Positions 53,392-62,211 of a DNA stretch of 64,000 nucleotides are shown piece after piece. Origin of the DNA: Sphingobium lactosutens (GTDB lineage: Bacteria; Pseudomonadota; Alphaproteobacteria; Sphingomonadales; Sphingomonadaceae); the NCBI RefSeq assembly GCF_013393185.1, contig NZ_QJQX01000023.1, forward strand, positions 1 through 64,000, read 5' to 3'. The notes under the pieces are model-generated. The model was given only the letters and a program-made list of their open reading frames with translations. It was not told the DNA's origin and made no database searches. Positions within the stretch are counted from its first letter, which is position 1; each line of letters opens with the position of its first letter. The position numbers and the translations under genes are program-made.

Positions 53392-54265
53392 AATAATAGC
53401 CACCCGCTGGGTTGACGGGCGACCGGCCATAATAGCCCTGCCCTGTCTGGGGATTGCCCGGCCCGTTCTTTTCGGGACGGACGTCGAACAGGTTGATGGC
53501 GCCTACCGAGAGGGTAGCGAAATCCGTCACCTTCGCGCTGATGCTGGCGTCGGTGATGATCTTCGCGCCGAAATAGCGATCGTCCCCCGCCGCGGTGCGT
53601 TGCGTATATTTGCCATAGCGGGTGTTGGTGATGCTCAGGCCGAAAATGCCTTTGGTCCAGTTCAGCGTGCTGACCAACTTGGTGTGCGGCTGGAGTACTT
53701 CCAGTTCGCCGATCTTGTCGCCGCCGAAGAAGACGGAGCCTGCGCCGAGCAACTGGCCGACATTGCTGTCCGCCTTCACCAGTTTCGCGACGGTCGGACG
53801 CAGTTCGGTCTGGCCGGTTTCGGCGTTGAAGAAGGACGATGTACGGCCATCCGTCTGGGCATAGCCGATCTGCGTCGGAGAGGGCGCGGAAGCCGGGGCC
53901 GATCGGACTGCCCGATCCGTCGCTATAATGTTCTGCTCGCAGCGCTGCGCCGATATACCGGGCGTCGGTCGGGTAGACACCGAAGTCGACATAGCCGGCA
54001 TAGACTTTTCGGCTGATGTCGGCTTCGTCGGCGGGCGACAGAAGGATCGCGCCCTGCACCACCGGCGACGCGACGCGGCCGACATTCCAGTCATATTGCT
54101 GGCAACCTGGCTGGAATGTGTAGGTTGCCGGCTCGTAAGCGAGTGGGGCGCCAGCGAAAGTCCGGAAGCGGTCGAGTCGATATTCTGCTCCGGTCGATAT
54201 CTGCAGGGGTTTGGTCAAGCCGATCTCGAACTCGTGCGTCAGGTCAATGCTATGCGCCCGATGCC
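53366..54265 (-). pseudogene. Decayed TonB-dependent receptor (3' barrel remnant)
   Basis: The 3' end of a TonB receptor gene remains, in two frames. The upstream part reads HEFEIGLTKPLQISTGAEYR...ISRKVYAGYVDFG...ALRAEHYSDGSGSPIGP, and the downstream part reads PSPTQIGYAQTDGRTSSFF...LSVGAINLFDVRP...GRIALAF. The shift lies at the GFRAPSxTQ junction near 53,875, and the segment expected between the AEHYSD and GFRAP blocks is shorter than in intact receptors, so there is an internal deletion as well. The plug and signal peptide are missing. Upstream lies AT-rich DNA. The stop codon overlaps the start of the binding-protein gene, as in a former operon. Confidence 0.75.
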
Positions 54266-54657
54266 GGAATGCTAAATTTAGACGCACATGATCGAAGATA
54301 ATATATTTACAATATTCCAAGATAACCAAATTAAACAAGATTGCCAACGATCTCAGTGAACCGAACTTATCTTGTATAAATCCATTTTTTATTGTAGTAA
54401 TTTCCAGCAAATTTTTACTGTTATCGACACCATTGGGAAAGCGGGAAATTTCACCTAACTTTCTATTATAAATACCTGATACATGAGGCGAAAATCTCGA
54501 AATACTGCGCAAAGCAGAGATGATAGGCCGCTTCGAATGAAGCTCAGCAAGCGCAACGATACGCACTCGCCGCGATCTCCCTTGGACATTACCGGGCCGG
54601 GTCACGTCGTCGACCCGATGAGGCACCAGTTGTCTCATGCGCCTGGCCGGGCGATGA
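54266..54657. other. Gene-free stretch with a strongly AT-rich block
   Basis: About 390 bases lie between the TonB receptor remnant and the intact receptor. The first 230 (to about 54,495) are strikingly AT-rich against the GC-rich surroundings, with runs such as ATAATATATTTACAATATT. The remaining part is of ordinary GC content and shows no gene-like frame that I trust. A frame is open across the block on the minus strand, but it has no family similarity and no upstream signal. It may be inserted foreign DNA that removed the receptor's 5' half. Confidence 0.6.
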
Positions 54658-56811
54658 TCAGGACGCAAAGCGCACGCTGATGAGCACCGTCGCAGGATCG
54701 GCATAGTTGCGGTAATAGACCCCGGTCGATGGCGTATAGGTCGAACTGACGGGCTTATTCGCACCCAATATGTTCTTGCCGGTCAACGCAATCTGGAACC
54801 GGTCGTCCGGCAATATCCATGTCACCGATCCGTTGACGAAGGTCTGCCCCGGCACCCGATCCTGCACGCGGGCAAGCGCGCTTGCATAGAAGCTGCTTTG
54901 ATATTGCGCGTTGGCGGACAGCCGCACATGGCTCCCATTCGCGCCCAGCGGCAGGTCATAAGTGCCCCCGCCCGACAGCGAGTATTTTGGCGCGTTGGTC
55001 AGCGGATTGCCATCGGCATCTACACCATTGCCGCCCGCACCCTTATAATCGTCATAGACGGCCTTCAGATAGCCACCCGACGCCTGCACAGTGAACGCAT
55101 CGCTCAGCCGCAGGTCGTTTTCCAGCTCCACGCCCCAGCTATGCGCCTTGCCCGCATTGCCGCGCCGGCTGCCGACATAGGCTGGATCGTAAAAGGACAC
55201 CTGCAAATCCTTATAGTCATTGTAAAAGACCGCCAGATTGCTGCGCAGCGCCCGGTCGAACAAGGTCGCCTTCAGTCCGCCTTCATAGGTCGTGACCTTT
55301 TCCGGATTGAAGGGCAATGTCGCCAGATCCAACCGGGTGGCGCGATTGTCGAACCCGCCGGACTTGAAACCGCGCGACCAAGTCAGATAGTTGAGCAGAT
55401 TGGGCGTCCATTGCGCCTGAACTGAGACTTTGGGCGTCAGCGCCTTCCATGTCTTTTCCGCTTCCCCAGCGATGGATTGCGACACGACATTGCGATTATC
55501 GTCGATCACCTTGTTGTCGAAAACGAACCGCTTCTTTTCGATCGTGCCGCGAATGCCGGCGGTCAGGCTGAAAATATCATTCGCCTTCCATGTCCCTTCG
55601 CCAAATATGGCATAGGCGTCGGTATAGGTGATGTTGTGCGCACGCTGCTTGTTCACGGGCGCGGTCGCTGCCGTACCGGCGCGGCTGAAACCGTCGCGCT
55701 CCACGAAGAAGCGCTCATGCAGATAGAAGAGGCCGCTGGTGAAGCTGACGTCGCCAAGCTCGCCGTTCAGCTGCACTTCCTGACTGATGAACTTGTCATT
55801 ATAGTGGATCAGGTTCTTCTGGATCAGCGCGGCCTGTCCGTCATTTTCATAATAGACGGGGTCCAGGTTGAAGCCGCCCGCTGCCGTGATCGACTTGATC
55901 GAAAGCTGGGACGACAATGTATAGATCAGGCGCAGCGATCCGTTGAGCGCATTGAAATGCTGAAGCGGCTCGACCTCCGAATAGGAGCGACGGCGGCTGA
56001 ATGTCCCGCCCGGCTGATTGACCGGAATATAGGACCGGCTGTCGCTGCGGTCGCGGATCACATTGAGCGTCAGCAATGCGTCGAGGTCGTTTATGCCGGT
56101 GAAGCGCAGCTTGCCGCGCCAACCATCCAGATCGATCCGGTTCACATCATGACCCAGAGTCGGATTATAGGTCACGCCATCGCGCGTTCGGTGAATATAG
56201 GAAATGCTGGCCGACAATGCATCCTTGATGATCGGCCCGCTGACCAGCGCACGCAACTGCACGTCATTATAGCTGCCATATCCAGCCTCGGCAGTGACAT
56301 GCGTCATATCGTCAGGATCACGGGTGATCAGGCGCAGCGCACCCGCGCTGCTGTTCCGGCCATAAAGCGTGCCCTGCGGTCCGCGCAGCAACTCGACCCG
56401 CTCCAGATCGACGAATTCGCTCATCGACCCGATCTGGCGCGGCACATAGACGTCGTCGATATAGACGGCCAGCACCGGCTCCTGGATCGGGTCGCCCTCG
56501 CCCACGCCGCGCAGCGAGAAGGTCTGGGTGGTATGGCTGATCGACGTGCGCGCCACGAACAGGTTGGGCACCTGCCCCGCCAGATCGCGCACGCTGGTGA
56601 TGTTGCGCTGCTCCAGCAATTCGGGCGTGAAGGCCGAAATGGCAATGGCAGTCTTTTGCAGGTCGGTTGCTCGGCGCTCGGCGGTGACTATGATCTCACC
56701 CCCGGCATCCGCACTTTCGGCGGGCTGAAGCTGGGCTTGAGAGGTCTCCAGCAGCATAGGAACCGAGGCACAAACAGTGCCCACCAGAAGAAACCGATTG
56801 AAAAATTTCAT
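54658..56811 (-). CDS. TonB-dependent receptor, iron/other-ligand type (third receptor)
   Basis: This 717-residue outer-membrane receptor has a Sec leader (FFNRFLLVGTVCASVPMLLETSQAQ). The plug shows GEIIVTAERRATDLQKTAIAISAF, ITSVRDLAGQVPNL, FSLRGVGEGDPIQEPVLAVYIDDVYVP and VELLRGPQGTLYGRNSSAGALRLITRDP. The barrel ends TVLISVRFAS. These blocks define the large sphingomonad family often described as ferric-siderophore- or terpenoid/aromatic-associated receptors rather than the oligosaccharide class. ATG 56811 has only a weak ribosome site (AGTAAGT). It is followed by the decayed receptor and organosulfur genes, so its ligand could be one of their substrates; this is open. Confidence 0.88.
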   Translation of the reverse strand: MKFFNRFLLVGTVCASVPMLLETSQAQLQPAESADAGGEIIVTAERRATDLQKTAIAISAFTPELLEQRNITSVRDLAGQVPNLFVARTSISHTTQTFSLRGVGEGDPIQEPVLAVYIDDVYVPRQIGSMSEFVDLERVELLRGPQGTLYGRNSSAGALRLITRDPDDMTHVTAEAGYGSYNDVQLRALVSGPIIKDALSASISYIHRTRDGVTYNPTLGHDVNRIDLDGWRGKLRFTGINDLDALLTLNVIRDRSDSRSYIPVNQPGGTFSRRRSYSEVEPLQHFNALNGSLRLIYTLSSQLSIKSITAAGGFNLDPVYYENDGQAALIQKNLIHYNDKFISQEVQLNGELGDVSFTSGLFYLHERFFVERDGFSRAGTAATAPVNKQRAHNITYTDAYAIFGEGTWKANDIFSLTAGIRGTIEKKRFVFDNKVIDDNRNVVSQSIAGEAEKTWKALTPKVSVQAQWTPNLLNYLTWSRGFKSGGFDNRATRLDLATLPFNPEKVTTYEGGLKATLFDRALRSNLAVFYNDYKDLQVSFYDPAYVGSRRGNAGKAHSWGVELENDLRLSDAFTVQASGGYLKAVYDDYKGAGGNGVDADGNPLTNAPKYSLSGGGTYDLPLGANGSHVRLSANAQYQSSFYASALARVQDRVPGQTFVNGSVTWILPDDRFQIALTGKNILGANKPVSSTYTPSTGVYYRNYADPATVLISVRFAS

Positions 56812-57035
56812 ACTTACTCTGCCAAAGCCGCCCCGCGCCGCCAACATATTGTCTACTATATTGATAGATAATTAGGTCAATTGATTCGTGTCGGCGGACC
56901 CATAAGCTGCGCTCAAGGTCTGGCCTTTAAGCCATGCCGTCACCATTCTCGAACTGGATGCAATTTCGCTCGGTAGCGCAGCGGTTGCTGATGTTGCCAC
57001 CTGATCGCGAGGTTCGAGGGGCAGTGTTCAGCTTA
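56812..57035. other. Gene-free promoter stretch of the third TonB receptor
   Basis: No gene is seen here. The receptor's promoter should lie near the AT-rich run around 56,845-56,885 (TATTGTCTACTATATTGATAG on the plus strand, in part). The rest shows no clear structure and grades into the degenerate repeat at 57,036. Confidence 0.45.
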
Positions 57036-57158
57036 GAGCGCGCTGCGTTAAATCCGACACAGGTCGCGCGATCTAGTTCTTTGTTGTCGCATCGTTTCAT
57101 GCGGAGCCGAAGGCCAGCGTAGCTAAAACGGGTTCCACTTTTCCGCACGATGCTCTAG
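57036..57158. repeat. Degenerate alphaproteobacterial intergenic repeat
   Basis: The stretch starts with TTAGAGCGCGCTGCG and ends with GGTTCCACTTTTCCGCACGATGCTCTAG, with TTTGTTGTCGCATCGTTTCATGCGG between. These blocks, with AGAGC and GCTCT at the two ends forming a dyad, are those of a family of roughly 110-120-base palindromic intergenic repeats seen in many alphaproteobacteria. It abuts the left end of the IS481-type element. The assignment is from recalled pattern and not from a search. Confidence 0.55.
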
Positions 57159-57161
57159 GTT

Positions 57162-57842
57162 TTTAGTCCCAGCCTTTGATGGTGCGGGTTGAGCGTAAAC
57201 CTTTCGGGCTCGATTAGCCAGATTTTGCAGATGTATTCGTATGGCGTCAGGCCACGGAGGGTCTTGAGGCGGCGGTCGAAGTTATAGGCGTCGATGAAGT
57301 CGCTGAGGTGTGCGATCAGTTGAGCATGGCTATCGTAATGGTAGCTTGCCTTGGGCGGTCTGAACCTCGACGATGTCGATATGGAAGTAGCCGATCGGGT
57401 AGGTCTTGAACTTGCGCTTGGGCTCTTTGTCGCCAGTGACCTCTGGCAGCCGGCTGATCCCGTGCCGTTGCAAGCAGCGATGCAGGGATGAGCGCGTCAG
57501 GTGTGGGATCGTGGCCTGCAAGGCATAGAGGCAATCATCCAGCGGCAGCAGCGTGTGCTTGCGAAAGGCGACAATGATCGCCTCATCCTCAATGCTCAAT
57601 ATCGTCGAATGAACATCCTTCAGGCCTGTCGGCAGGTCTTGGGTTCCGGTCCGCTTCTTCCATTTGGCAACTGTCTTCTGGTCAATGCCATAGCGCTTGG
57701 CCAAGGCCCTCAGGCTCTCTTGACTATGCTGTATCGCTCGACGGACGGCCGCTGTCATGCGGGCGCTCCCGTGTAGAATCTGGCCCATAGTGCATCCTTC
57801 CATTCATGACTGAATAATGCACCATCAAAGGCCGGGACTAAA
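57162..57842 (-). mobile_element. IS481-type insertion element with internal deletion
   Basis: Inverted repeats of about 24 bases bound the element, at 57162-57185 and 57819-57842, with one mismatch (core TTTAGTCCC, then AGCC or GGCC, then TTTGATGGTGC). Inside, minus strand, are the N-terminal part of an IS481-family transposase (57330-57803) and the C-terminal part (HLSDFIDAYNFDRRLKTLRG..., 57165-57350). The central catalytic region is missing, and the total of about 680 bases is well short of a full copy of roughly 1.1-1.3 kb. It could be mobilised only by a full-length copy elsewhere. The right end is inserted in an IS5-type gene. Confidence 0.8.
57330..57803 (-). pseudogene. IS481-family transposase, N-terminal part
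   Basis: The 157-codon frame starts MGQILHGSARMTAAVRRAIQ and contains the helix-turn-helix ALAKRYGIDQKTVAKWKKRT, then LLPLDDCLYALQATIPHLTRSSLHRCLQRHG. It enters the integrase core at YPIGYFHIDIVEVQTAQGKL, where the first catalytic Asp is in HIDI. Directly after GKL the sequence jumps to the C-terminal YHYDSHAQ region in another frame, so the other two acidic residues are lost. Confidence 0.85.
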
Positions 57843-58215
57843 CATTGGTGTTCATGCCGCCTTTCGTGCGCCCGATCGGGCGTCCTGCATCCCCTTTTTA
57901 ACCCGCAGGCTGGAAGCCGTGCGATGCGTCTCGAGATAGGTCGCGTCGATCATGATCGTCTTGCGCTCCGCAGCCTGAGGTGTAGCCAGGCCTTCCATCA
58001 TCCGCAGGAAGATGCCTTGGTCGCCCCATCGCTTCCAACGATTGTACAACGTCTTGTGCGGGTCATAGTCCTTCGGTGCATCCCGCCACCGCAGCCCGTT
58101 GCGATTGACGAAGATAATCCCGCTCAAGCCGCACCATCTGTTCGTCCGTCAGCCAGTACAAGTCCCTCAAATCCAGTCTCCTTACGGAGCCTGAATCCCA
58201 GCGCGCCTCTCACAT
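57843..58215 (-). pseudogene. IS5-type transposase remnant interrupted by the IS481 element
   Basis: Minus-strand pieces in three frames make up an IS5-family transposase: DLYWLTDEQMVRLE near 58,115-58,160, then SGIIFVNRNGLRWRDAP...TIMIDATYLETHRTASSLRVKKG (58127-57905), then GRPIGRTKGGMNT (to 57,845). The segment between VRLE and SGII is deleted, and a frameshift follows KKG. The gene breaks off at GGMNT where the IS481 repeat begins, and its C-terminal half is not found on the other side of the element. The first catalytic Asp is in MIDAT. Confidence 0.8.
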
Positions 58216-58299
58216 CAATGGGGCCTGACCCTAGTAGATGCCTCATAATCGGGCGGGTCAATAATGAATGGGTAAGCTAATCTTAGTTAAGAGGGGGAC

Positions 58300-58425
58300 G
58301 CTCTTGCGAATCTGTTGCGATGCCGGCCTCAAGCTTGCCACCGCCGAAAGTTGCACTGGCGGATTGCTGGCGTCGCTCCTGACCGATGTAGAAGGCGCGA
58401 GCGATGCGTTCGTGCGGGCTTTACG
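58300..58425 (+). pseudogene. CinA C-domain (nicotinamide-nucleotide amidase) scrap
   Basis: The plus-strand frame [20 protein letters not shown]...[14 protein letters not shown] matches the start of the CinA/PncC amidase domain, which deamidates nicotinamide mononucleotide; ATAESCTGG holds its active Ser. After AFVRA the frame shifts (GFTAIP continues in the next frame), and the rest of the domain is absent. It stands among insertion-element remains and is not a working gene. Confidence 0.7.
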
Positions 58426-58538
58426 GCAATCCCATGCCGATCTTACGATAATGATGTTGGAGGCTGCAAAGCTCATATCATGCCATTCTTCCGGTGCACA
58501 TGGCGGGCGAGACATAAGCATTCGGTGAAGACTGCGGA

Positions 58539-58660
58539 TCAGGCGACTTCGCGTTGATCTTCGGCGGTGCGCCAGTTCCAGGGTAACAGACCGTAGAGCT
58601 GGTTCTGGGGGACGTCGGCGATCCGCACGAGGACGTCTGCAAGCCAGGCCTGAGTGGCGA
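58539..58660 (-). pseudogene. IS66-type transposase C-terminal tail
   Basis: The minus strand reads AWLADVLVRIADVPQNQLYG then LLPWNWRTAEDQREVA and a stop. The block WLADVLxRIADxPxNxxxxLLPWNW is the C-terminal end of IS66-family TnpC transposases. Only some 40 codons remain, and nothing of the upstream gene is present. It abuts the VOC-like gene. Confidence 0.75.
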
Positions 58661-58669
58661 ACTTGCGCC

Positions 58670-59356
58670 TTATTCCCATTCCGCCACCGACAGGATATGG
58701 TTGGCATAGCCCGGAAACACATGATCGAACTCCAGCATCATGCTTTCCCCCAACATGCCGCTCGACAGGAGATCGGTCTCCACAAAGGCCTGCACGCCAT
58801 TCTTGCCATAGGCATGACGGGTCACGCTGCCATAAATGGGCGATGCATCAAGGCGGGCATCGATGTCGGGATTGCCCGGGAGCGGACGGTTATAGACCAG
58901 CTTCAGCCGCCCCTTGAGGTCTGGATCATGCCGGTTTGCTTCCTCCAGCGTAGCGAAAATGGCCTCCAGATCCTCAAGGCTTTCAAGCAACGTCCCATAA
59001 TGGAAGCCATATTCGGGATCCTCCGCCATGCGCGCCCGCAGCGCCAAGACGGTTGGATGCTCGTGATCGGTACCGACATGCAACGCGCCGTGGATCGCCT
59101 CCATCAGATCGCGCTGTGCGTCGGGCAGGAGCGAGAGGTAGAGAATGCCGTCACCGCGCGGCTGATGCCGGGGATCGACAACGAACCGATAGAAATGACC
59201 GCCCGATGGCAACAGCAGGTCCTGCGTCAGAACATAGCCCAGCATGCCGAGCAGGCGGGCGGCCAACGGGCCTTCCTCCAGCCTTTTATAGTGCATCGCC
59301 ATATGCCCCATGGAGCGAACGCCCACCGGTGCATGCGTCGTCAGTGCCGTCCCCAT
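58670..59356 (-). CDS. Conserved hypothetical protein, possible VOC-fold enzyme
   Basis: This 228-residue soluble protein is not confidently recognised. The stretch GYVLTQDLLLPSGGHFYRFVVDPRHQPRGDGILYLSLLPDAQRDLMEAI and the later VLALRARMAEDPEYGFHYGTLL look like paired alpha/beta units of a vicinal-oxygen-chelate or ferredoxin-like fold. A His-rich N-terminus (TTHAPVGVRSMGHMAMHYK) could bind a metal. ATG 59356 follows AGGAGA. It lies beside Lrp regulators, a Baeyer-Villiger-type monooxygenase and an Old Yellow Enzyme, so it may serve the same catabolic route. Confidence 0.7.
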   Translation of the reverse strand: MGTALTTHAPVGVRSMGHMAMHYKRLEEGPLAARLLGMLGYVLTQDLLLPSGGHFYRFVVDPRHQPRGDGILYLSLLPDAQRDLMEAIHGALHVGTDHEHPTVLALRARMAEDPEYGFHYGTLLESLEDLEAIFATLEEANRHDPDLKGRLKLVYNRPLPGNPDIDARLDASPIYGSVTRHAYGKNGVQAFVETDLLSSGMLGESMMLEFDHVFPGYANHILSVAEWE

Positions 59357-59484
59357 CGTCCATCTCCTCTTGGGTTTCTCCGTCACGCCGGTCCGGCCGA
59401 TGCGGGGCGATTCACATGATCGGCATTTTCGTGACCGAGCGCAGCGCTTGAATAGCGGCCTTATATTCAGGGCGGGCGCTCCAA

Positions 59485-59979
59485 TCAGCCATCAGATGGG
59501 CCGCCCCGCGTGATCTTTGCGATGCCTGCTTCATATTTCAGATTGTGCACAGAAATCGAGGCTTCCACCCGCTGCACACCGGGCAATGAACGGATATGGT
59601 CGGTCATGAGGTCATTCAACTGCTCGATATTGGTGAACAACCCCATCGCCAGCAGGCTGTAGCGTCCGAGCAGCGCCACGACGCAGGTTATTTCGGGAAT
59701 TTCGGACAGACGGCGTGCCAGATCGGAAATATGGGAAGGATCCGCGTCGATCCCCAGCATGCAGAGATTGGGGGAACCGGCCATGCGGAAATCGGTGACG
59801 ACGGTGAACTGGATCAGACCTTCGCTCTGCAATTTCCTGATCCGCGTCCGGATCGTTCCTTCGGTCACGCCCAATTCCGCAGCAATGGCCCGGTTGGAAA
59901 TCCGGGCGTCGCGCGCGAGTTTTGCGACGATCCTCTGATCCAGCATGTCCAGGCGCGCCCGGCCATCCGACAAGATCAT
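59485..59979 (-). CDS. Lrp/AsnC-family regulator 2 of a tandem pair
   Basis: This 164-residue Lrp/AsnC regulator has an N-terminal helix-turn-helix (LDQRIVAKLARDARISNRAIAAELGVTEGTIRTRIRKLQSEGLI) and a C-terminal RAM/effector domain (CVVALLGRYSLLAMGLFTNIEQLNDLM). The start overlaps the first regulator's stop as ATGA, so both chains are made together and could form mixed oligomers. The likely ligand is an amino acid or aromatic acid. Confidence 0.86.
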   Translation of the reverse strand: MILSDGRARLDMLDQRIVAKLARDARISNRAIAAELGVTEGTIRTRIRKLQSEGLIQFTVVTDFRMAGSPNLCMLGIDADPSHISDLARRLSEIPEITCVVALLGRYSLLAMGLFTNIEQLNDLMTDHIRSLPGVQRVEASISVHNLKYEAGIAKITRGGPSDG

Positions 59980-60434
59980 AGAGGCACCACATTGAATTCG
60001 AACTTCACAATGTCGACGGCGATTCCGGATGCGATATGCGCCACCCCGTCTATCCCGGCGATATGTTGGAACAGGAATGTCTGCACTTCGGAAAAATCAC
60101 GGAGCGCCACCAGCAGTTCAATATCATGATCGCCATTCATCACATTGACACTGAGTATTTCAGGCAGTTTCGCCAGATCACGCCCGACATCGCGAACATT
60201 GCGTCCCCGCACCTGAACGCCCAGGGCGATGATGACATTATAGCCATGGGCAGCGAAATCCGTGACCGCGACGACGCGCATCACCCGCGCATCCTCCATC
60301 TTCTGCAGGCGTGCGGACACCGTCGCTGCCGTCACCGACAGCCGCTCGGCAATTTCCTGATTGGTCGCGCGGCCATTGCCGCGAAGAATGTCGATGATGC
60401 TGGTGTCCAAACTGTCCAGCGTAGGGGACGCCAT
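59976..60434 (-). CDS. Lrp/AsnC-family regulator 1 of a tandem pair
   Basis: This 152-residue Lrp/AsnC regulator has the helix-turn-helix LDTSIIDILRGNGRATNQEIAERLSVTAATVSARLQKMEDARV and a RAM domain with VNVMNGDHDIELLVALRDFSEVQTFLF. I chose ATG 60434, because AGGAGC is five bases upstream; the frame extends to 60554 but the added residues are not Lrp-like. An AT-rich control region lies upstream. Confidence 0.85.
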   Translation of the reverse strand: MASPTLDSLDTSIIDILRGNGRATNQEIAERLSVTAATVSARLQKMEDARVMRVVAVTDFAAHGYNVIIALGVQVRGRNVRDVGRDLAKLPEILSVNVMNGDHDIELLVALRDFSEVQTFLFQHIAGIDGVAHIASGIAVDIVKFEFNVVPL

Positions 60435-60711
60435 CGTCCGTCCGCTCCTGATCTGCATGCAACTGCCCTTCCCCCAAGCCGCCTCGCCCTCCCGAACGGA
60501 GCGGACAGCGCATGCCCCTGACGCGCACATCGCCGGCATGACCGGCGCAGCCACGCAACTTTATGTGCGCAGAGAAATGCACATTAGTCAAATATTTTAC
60601 AATATTTACACGTTAAAAAGCACGATATGCGTTTACCAAGCCAATTATTTTACGCATTTGCCGAAATTTGGGTAGCAACAGCGAAGAGGCTGAACTACCG
60701 CCCCTCTTCCA
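60435..60711. promoter_or_regulatory. AT-rich control region of the tandem Lrp genes
   Basis: This 277-base gap separates the Lrp pair from the monooxygenase gene, which runs the same way and ends at 60712. AAATATT and AATATTT form a dyad at 60590-60607 (spacer TTAC), inside an AT-rich stretch at about 60,580-60,670. AT-rich dyads are typical Lrp-family sites, so autoregulation is plausible. The rest shows no gene. Confidence 0.45.
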
Positions 60712-62211
60712 TCAGGCCGGCAGCGCCGGTTCTGCCACGGGATTCAGAACATAATCGTTCCAGACAGGCGCGGTCATCGCCTCCGCAAAGGCTTCGTAGC
60801 TCCATGGCCAGCTTGCCGGAACGCCGGTCGCATCCAGATACCAGCTGGAGCAGCCCGAACCGAAAATGGTGGTACGCGCCGCCGCCACGCGCCGCGCCTC
60901 ATAAGCCTCATGCGCGGCGATGCTCGGTTCCACCGTCCGCGACCGACCATCCCACAGGGGCTGCAACAGTTGCGCAACATAATCCCATTGCCGTTCGGCG
61001 ATGTCGATCAGCGAGAAGTTGCCGACCGGCCCGGTCGGGCCATTCAGCATGAAGAAATTGGGGAAGCGCGGGATCGTCACCGCATAATAAGCGGTGGGCC
61101 GCGGCGACCAGACATCGTCCAGCGACACCCCGGCCCGGCCCAATACCTCGGTCGGCCGGATGAAGCGGTCGGCCTGAAAGCCCGTCGCGAGCACCAACGT
61201 GTCGAGCGGCTGCAACCGCCCGTCCTTCAGCCGCACGCCGCTCGGCTCCATATGCGATATGCCTTCGCGCTCCACCACGACATTGGGTTCCTGCACGGCA
61301 TCATAATAGCGCCACGAATAGATGAGGCGCTTGCACGCCGCACGATAATCGGGCCGTAACTTCTCCTTCAGTTCCGGATCACGCACGGAATTTTCCAGAT
61401 TGTCGAGACACAGCGCCTCGATCATCGCGATATCCGGGCCGTCGACTTCCGTGATTGCACGAGTGAAGCGATGGATATTGCTCCAATATTCCTCGTCGTA
61501 CCGGATCGCGTCGATCAACGCCGGATCGCGACGAAACGCCTCCCGCTCCTCTTCGCTATAGCGGAAATAGGGAACGGGCATGATCCATTGCGGCGATCGC
61601 TGGAAATGCACCAGCGTCTCGGCGCGATCTTGCAGCGCCGTGATGATCTGAACGCCGGTCGATCCGTTACCGACCACCCCCACCCGGGCGCCATCGATAG
61701 ACGCATCATCCTGCCAGCGGGCGCTGTGGAAGACGTGGCCCGCAAAACTGTCCAACCCAGCGATGTCGGGCATCCTGGGGTGATGCAGCACGCCAGAGGC
61801 CGCGATGACGATGTCCGCCTCCACCATTTCGCCGGTGGAAAGGCCAAGCGCCCAGCATGCGTCCGCCTCACGCCAGATACAGGACACGACTTCCCGGTCG
61901 AACTGGATGTCGGGCATGATCCCATGCTTGGCGGCGGTCAGTTCGAAATAGGTCCGGACCTCCTCGCCCCTGGCATAATAGGCTTCCCATTCGGCATAGG
62001 GCTCGAAACTGTAGGTATAGGCGTGGGCGGGCACGTCACAGGTCAGCCCGGGATAGCGATTGTCGCGCCATGTGCCGCCCAGCCGATCCGACTTTTCATA
62101 TATGACGAACGTCTTTCCCGCCTCCTTGAGCTTGATGCCGGCGAGGATGCCGGCCATGCCGGCACCGATGACGACATGGCGAAGGGGCTGACGGTCGATT
62201 GGGGTGGACAA
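60712..62211 (-). CDS. Flavin-containing (type I Baeyer-Villiger-like) monooxygenase
   Basis: This 499-residue FAD/NADPH monooxygenase has two Rossmann motifs, VVIGAGMAGILAGIKLKEAG near residue 15 and VGVVGNGSTGVQII near 180. The Baeyer-Villiger fingerprint is FAGHVFHSARWQ, matching FxGxxxHxxxW but with Gln where the pattern has Pro or Asp. GGTWRDNRYPGLTCDVPAHAYTYSF is the typical second block. The start is TTG 62211 with AGGAGA upstream; no ATG gives a sensible N-terminus. It would insert oxygen next to a ketone in a cyclic or aryl ketone. Its neighbours are an SDR remnant and an Old Yellow Enzyme. Confidence 0.87.
   Translation of the reverse strand: MSTPIDRQPLRHVVIGAGMAGILAGIKLKEAGKTFVIYEKSDRLGGTWRDNRYPGLTCDVPAHAYTYSFEPYAEWEAYYARGEEVRTYFELTAAKHGIMPDIQFDREVVSCIWREADACWALGLSTGEMVEADIVIAASGVLHHPRMPDIAGLDSFAGHVFHSARWQDDASIDGARVGVVGNGSTGVQIITALQDRAETLVHFQRSPQWIMPVPYFRYSEEEREAFRRDPALIDAIRYDEEYWSNIHRFTRAITEVDGPDIAMIEALCLDNLENSVRDPELKEKLRPDYRAACKRLIYSWRYYDAVQEPNVVVEREGISHMEPSGVRLKDGRLQPLDTLVLATGFQADRFIRPTEVLGRAGVSLDDVWSPRPTAYYAVTIPRFPNFFMLNGPTGPVGNFSLIDIAERQWDYVAQLLQPLWDGRSRTVEPSIAAHEAYEARRVAAARTTIFGSGCSSWYLDATGVPASWPWSYEAFAEAMTAPVWNDYVLNPVAEPALPA

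Noticed and set aside
53205..54764. 519-codon minus-strand frame across the AT-rich block as one gene
   Set aside because: Only its middle matches a TonB receptor; the rest is a shadow of the binding-protein gene on one side and AT-rich non-coding DNA on the other.
58268..58528. A functional 86-residue CinA-like gene
   Set aside because: Only about 40 residues match, then the frame is lost; an active CinA C-domain needs about 150-160 residues.
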